DNA of 64,000 bases from Hoeflea sp. (lineage in GTDB: Bacteria; Pseudomonadota; Alphaproteobacteria; Rhizobiales; Rhizobiaceae), in assembly GCA_019084245.1 (NCBI GenBank), contig JAHRFE010000027.1, positions 248,001-312,000 on the forward strand. The letters run 5' to 3'. This document shows positions 60,774 through 64,000 of the stretch, piece after piece (the stretch's first letter is position 1; each line of letters starts with the position of its first letter). The notes under the pieces are model-generated. The model was given only the letters and a program-made list of their open reading frames with translations. It was not told where the DNA came from and ran no database searches. The position numbers and the translations under genes were made by a program.

Positions 60774-62453
60774 TCAGGCGAGCCGGTCGCTCTCGCGCCA
60801 GTCGGGGTTCATCCACGGCTCGAGATTGCTCGGCGCCAGCGGCGTCCGCCCCAGAATGTGATCGGCCGCCTTCTCGCCGGTCATGATCGACGGGGCGTTC
60901 AGGTTGCCGTTGGTCACGCGCGGGAAGATCGAGCTGTCGGCGACCCGCAATCCATCGACCCCGATGACGCGCGTTTCCGGATCGACCACGGCGTCCGGAT
61001 CGTCGGCCCGGCCCATGCGGCAGGTGCCGCAAGGGTGATAGGCGCTTTCGGCGTGATCGCGGATGAAGCCGTCGAGTTCGTCATCGCTCTGCACATGCGC
61101 GCCGGGCTGGATCTCCATGCCGCGATAGGGATCGAACGCGGCCTGGGAAAACACCTCGCGGGTGATCCGCACCGCGCGGCGGAAATCACGCCAGTCGTCC
61201 GCGTGGCTCATATAGTTGAACCGGATCAACGGCGCAGCCTTCGCATCATTCGAACGTAGCCGCACATGCCCGCGCGAGGCAGAGCGCATCGGCCCAACAT
61301 GGGCCTGGAAGCCGTGCATCGGCGCGGCCGCCTTGCCGTCATAGCGGATGGCGCCGGGCAGGAAATGGAACTGGATGTCAGGGTAGGGCACGCCCGCCGC
61401 GGAGCGGATGAAGGCGCAGGCCTCGAACTGGTTCGAGGTCCCGAGCCCGCGTCTCAAAAACAGCCACTGCGCCCCGATCAGCGCCTTGGAGACGAGGTTG
61501 AGCTTGGAGTAGAGCGTGATCGGCTGGATGCATTCCTGCTGGATATAGAGTTCCAGATGATCCTGCAGGCTGGCGCCCACGCCTTGGCGGTCGGCGACCA
61601 CCTCGATGCCATGCTCGGCAAGATGCGCGCCCGGGCCGATGCCCGACAGCATCAGGAGTTTCGGAGAGTTGAAGGCGGACGCCGCTATGACGACTTCACG
61701 CCGTGCGTGAACAACCTGAATCTTTCCATGAGCTTCGATCTCGACGCCGGTGGCGCGGTGATTCTCGATCACAATCCGGCGCGCCAAGCCTCTGACGAGA
61801 CTCACATTCTGGCGCTTGAGCGCCGGCTTGAGATAGGCCTCGGCGGTGGACCAGCGCTGTCCCTTGTGGATGGTCTGCTCCATCAGGCCGAAGCCTTCCT
61901 GGCGCGATCCGTTGTAATCCTCCGTCACCCCGTAACCTGCCTGGCGGCCAGCCTCGATGAAGGCTGAAAACAGCGGATTGACCGCCGGCCCGCGCCTGAC
62001 ATGCAGCGGCCCGTCGGTGCCGCGCCAGCCGTCCTCGCCGCCGACCCCGCCGTTCTGGTGCGAAGTTTCCATGCGCTTGAAATAGGGCAGCACATCGGCG
62101 AATGACCAGCCCGTGGCGCCCTGGTCAGCCCAGTGGTTGAAGTCTTCCGCGTGCCCGCGCACGAACACCATGCCGTTGATCGAGGACGAGCCGCCGATCA
62201 CCTTGCCGCGCGGCGCGGCGAGCCGCCTGTTGCCCAGATGCGGCTCCGGCTCGGTCGAGTAGCCCCAGTCATAGATCCCCATGTTCATCGGGTAGGAGAG
62301 TGCTGCCGGCATCTGGATGAACGGCCCGAAATCCGAACCGCCATGCTCGATGACCATCACCGAATGCTTGCCGTCCTCGCTCAGCCGCGCGGCCATCGCC
62401 GACCCCGCCGAGCCCGCGCCGATGATGACGAAATCTGCTTGCATGTCAGTCAT
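60774..62453 (-). CDS. betA: Choline dehydrogenase
   Basis: A 559-aa GMC-family FAD oxidoreductase that oxidises choline to betaine aldehyde. The FAD motif is [23 protein letters not shown] signatures include [20 protein letters not shown] and [17 protein letters not shown]. The active-site region [13 protein letters not shown] precedes the C-terminal [20 protein letters not shown] 62453 or 62444 are both possible. It follows betB by 13 nt. Confidence 0.95.
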   Translation of the reverse strand: MTDMQADFVIIGAGSAGSAMAARLSEDGKHSVMVIEHGGSDFGPFIQMPAALSYPMNMGIYDWGYSTEPEPHLGNRRLAAPRGKVIGGSSSINGMVFVRGHAEDFNHWADQGATGWSFADVLPYFKRMETSHQNGGVGGEDGWRGTDGPLHVRRGPAVNPLFSAFIEAGRQAGYGVTEDYNGSRQEGFGLMEQTIHKGQRWSTAEAYLKPALKRQNVSLVRGLARRIVIENHRATGVEIEAHGKIQVVHARREVVIAASAFNSPKLLMLSGIGPGAHLAEHGIEVVADRQGVGASLQDHLELYIQQECIQPITLYSKLNLVSKALIGAQWLFLRRGLGTSNQFEACAFIRSAAGVPYPDIQFHFLPGAIRYDGKAAAPMHGFQAHVGPMRSASRGHVRLRSNDAKAAPLIRFNYMSHADDWRDFRRAVRITREVFSQAAFDPYRGMEIQPGAHVQSDDELDGFIRDHAESAYHPCGTCRMGRADDPDAVVDPETRVIGVDGLRVADSSIFPRVTNGNLNAPSIMTGEKAADHILGRTPLAPSNLEPWMNPDWRESDRLA

Positions 62454-62466
62454 CCTGAATCGGCTC

Positions 62467-63930
62467 TCAATACGGGCTGTCGACCGGCCCGGTGGCCACG
62501 TAGACGCTCTTGAGATGGGTGTAGTGCTCGATCGCGGCATGGCCGTTCTCGCGGCCGATGCCCGATTGCTTGACGCCGCCGAAGGGCGCCTCGACCGGGG
62601 TGAGATTGTAGGTGTTGATCCAGGTCGTGCCCGCCTGCAGGTTTGAGATCACCCGGTGGGCGCGCGCCAGATCCGCGGTGAACACGCCGGCCGCCAGGCC
62701 AAACTCGGTGTCATTGGCGCGGGCCACGGCTTCGTCCTCGTCGTCAAAGGCGAGCACGCTCATCACCGGCCCGAAGATTTCCTCGCGCGCGATCGTCATC
62801 TTGTCGGTGACGTCGGAAAACACCGTCGGCTGGATCCAGGCGCCGTTCTCGAAGCCCTGCAGCTCCGGCACGCCGCCGCCGGTCAAAAGCCGCGCGCCCT
62901 CGCGCTTGCCGGCCTCGATATAGCCCAGCACCTTGTCGCGCTGCGCGGTCGAGACCATCGGCCCCAGATGCGTGTCGGGATCGAGCGGATCGCCAATGCG
63001 GATCGCCTCGGTGCGGGCTTTCAGCCGGTCGAGGAAGCGGTCATACACGCCGCGCTGCACGAACACCCGGGTGCCGTTCGAGCAGATCTGTCCGGTCGAG
63101 TAGAAATTGCCGAGCATCGCGCCGCCGATGGCGCTTTCGATGTCGGCGTCGTCGAACACCAGGATCGGCGACTTGCCACCCAGTTCCATTGTCACGGACT
63201 TGATGCTCTGAGCCGCGCCCGCCAGCACCTTGGCGCCGGTCGGTACCGAGCCCGTGAGCGACACCTTGGCGATGCCGGAATGGCTCGCGAGAGCCGCGCC
63301 CACATCGCCGTAACCCTGCACCACGGCGAACAGGCCTGCCGGCAGGCCCGCATCGGCGAAGGCTTCGGCGAGCTTGAGCGCCGTCAGCGGCGTCATTTCG
63401 GACGGCTTGAAGATGAAGGCATTGCCGCAGGCGAGCGCCGGTGCGGATTTCCAGGCCGCGATCTGGATTGGATAGTTCCACGCGCCGATGCCCGCGCAGA
63501 TTCCCAGCGGTTCGCGCCGCGTGTAGACGAAGTCACCGCCAAGATCGATGTGCTCGCCGGTGATGGCCCCGGCAAGGCCGCCGAAATATTCGAGCGCGTC
63601 GGCGGCCGAGGCCGCGTCGGCGACGAGCGTCTCCTGGATTGCCTTGCCGGTGTCGAGCGTCTCGATGCGGCTGATCTCCGCGTTGCGCTCGCGCAGGATC
63701 TCAGCCGTGCGCAACAGGATCCGCCCGCGTTCGACGCCCTTGAGCCGAGCCCAAGCCGGTTGCGCCGCTTTCGCCGCCGCCACGGCCTGCTCGACGATCG
63801 CAGGCGTCGCCGAATGCAGCCGCGCATTCACCTCGCCGGTGGCCGGATAAATGCTCTCGATCACGGTGCCTGCGCTGTCTTCGACATAGGCGCCACCGAT
63901 GTGGTGGGAGGCGGGGGGCTGTACGGTCAT
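62467..63930 (-). CDS. betB: Betaine aldehyde dehydrogenase
   Basis: A 487-aa NAD(P)-dependent aldehyde dehydrogenase completing glycine betaine synthesis. The conserved Glu block is [16 protein letters not shown] and the catalytic Cys lies in [18 protein letters not shown] 63930 with GGAG 6 nt before it is preferred over ATG 63942. The order betB-betA suggests betI upstream, outside the window. Confidence 0.95.
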   Translation of the reverse strand: MTVQPPASHHIGGAYVEDSAGTVIESIYPATGEVNARLHSATPAIVEQAVAAAKAAQPAWARLKGVERGRILLRTAEILRERNAEISRIETLDTGKAIQETLVADAASAADALEYFGGLAGAITGEHIDLGGDFVYTRREPLGICAGIGAWNYPIQIAAWKSAPALACGNAFIFKPSEMTPLTALKLAEAFADAGLPAGLFAVVQGYGDVGAALASHSGIAKVSLTGSVPTGAKVLAGAAQSIKSVTMELGGKSPILVFDDADIESAIGGAMLGNFYSTGQICSNGTRVFVQRGVYDRFLDRLKARTEAIRIGDPLDPDTHLGPMVSTAQRDKVLGYIEAGKREGARLLTGGGVPELQGFENGAWIQPTVFSDVTDKMTIAREEIFGPVMSVLAFDDEDEAVARANDTEFGLAAGVFTADLARAHRVISNLQAGTTWINTYNLTPVEAPFGGVKQSGIGRENGHAAIEHYTHLKSVYVATGPVDSPY

Positions 63931-64000
63931 GATCTGCTCCATGGGTTTCCGGACTATTCGCCGCGCGGAAACCGTTGTGATTCCTCAAGAATGTTGAGGT

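Overview
The window is GC-rich alphaproteobacterial DNA. About 42 kb of it is a near-complete photosynthesis gene cluster of an aerobic anoxygenic phototroph. It makes bacteriochlorophyll a through the oxygen-dependent cyclase AcsF (no bchE is seen) and carries the full spheroidene/spheroidenone carotenoid pathway including crtA. It encodes a type-2 reaction centre with LH1 and a tetraheme cytochrome subunit, but no LH2 (puc) genes. Gene order and the flanking genes suggest a Rhizobiales phototroph such as Hoeflea, or a Roseobacter-group relative. This placement is inference, because no 16S rRNA or other marker is present.

Layout. 1-4220 (+): the 3' end of bchD, then bchO, crtI, crtB and a small membrane protein. 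4221-6643 (-): crtD-crtC. 6775-17855 (+): crtEF-bchCXYZ-pufQBALMC, ended by a strong terminator. 18231-35340 (-): a tightly packed run of 16 genes read as bchF-bchN-bchB-bchH-bchL-bchM-lhaA-puhA-puhB-puhC-(small gene)-acsF-puhE-hemA-crtA-idi. 35617-41926 (+): regulators ppaA and ppsR, then bchG, a PucC-family transporter, bchP and a small membrane protein. Three promoter regions (crtD/crtE, bchC, bchF) and a fourth in front of bchG carry TGT-N12-ACA sequences in pairs. This is the known PpsR/CrtJ recognition pattern, so the cluster appears to encode its own light/oxygen repressor and its targets.

42325-64000 is non-photosynthetic: an RND efflux pair, a PIN-toxin module, a DUF808 membrane protein, soluble transhydrogenase sthA, a cation/proton antiporter, a broken ParE/intact ParD pair, a GNAT/DUF1778 toxin-antitoxin module, assimilatory sulfate genes cysH-cysD-cysN with divergent cysQ, an uncharacterised two-gene unit (455-aa protein plus a cytidine-deaminase-like protein), and betB-betA for glycine betaine synthesis.

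The most interesting items are these: (i) the 455-aa/deaminase-like pair at 57.7-60.0 kb; (ii) a degraded copy of the cysN 3' end on the far side of the GNAT toxin-antitoxin module, which looks like an insertion footprint; (iii) two matched operators in front of that module; (iv) an LH1 beta polypeptide with a 25-residue C-terminal tail; (v) a crtC gene whose conserved N-terminal coding continues upstream into crtD without any usual start codon; and (vi) a bchG promoter predicted to start transcription at the start codon.
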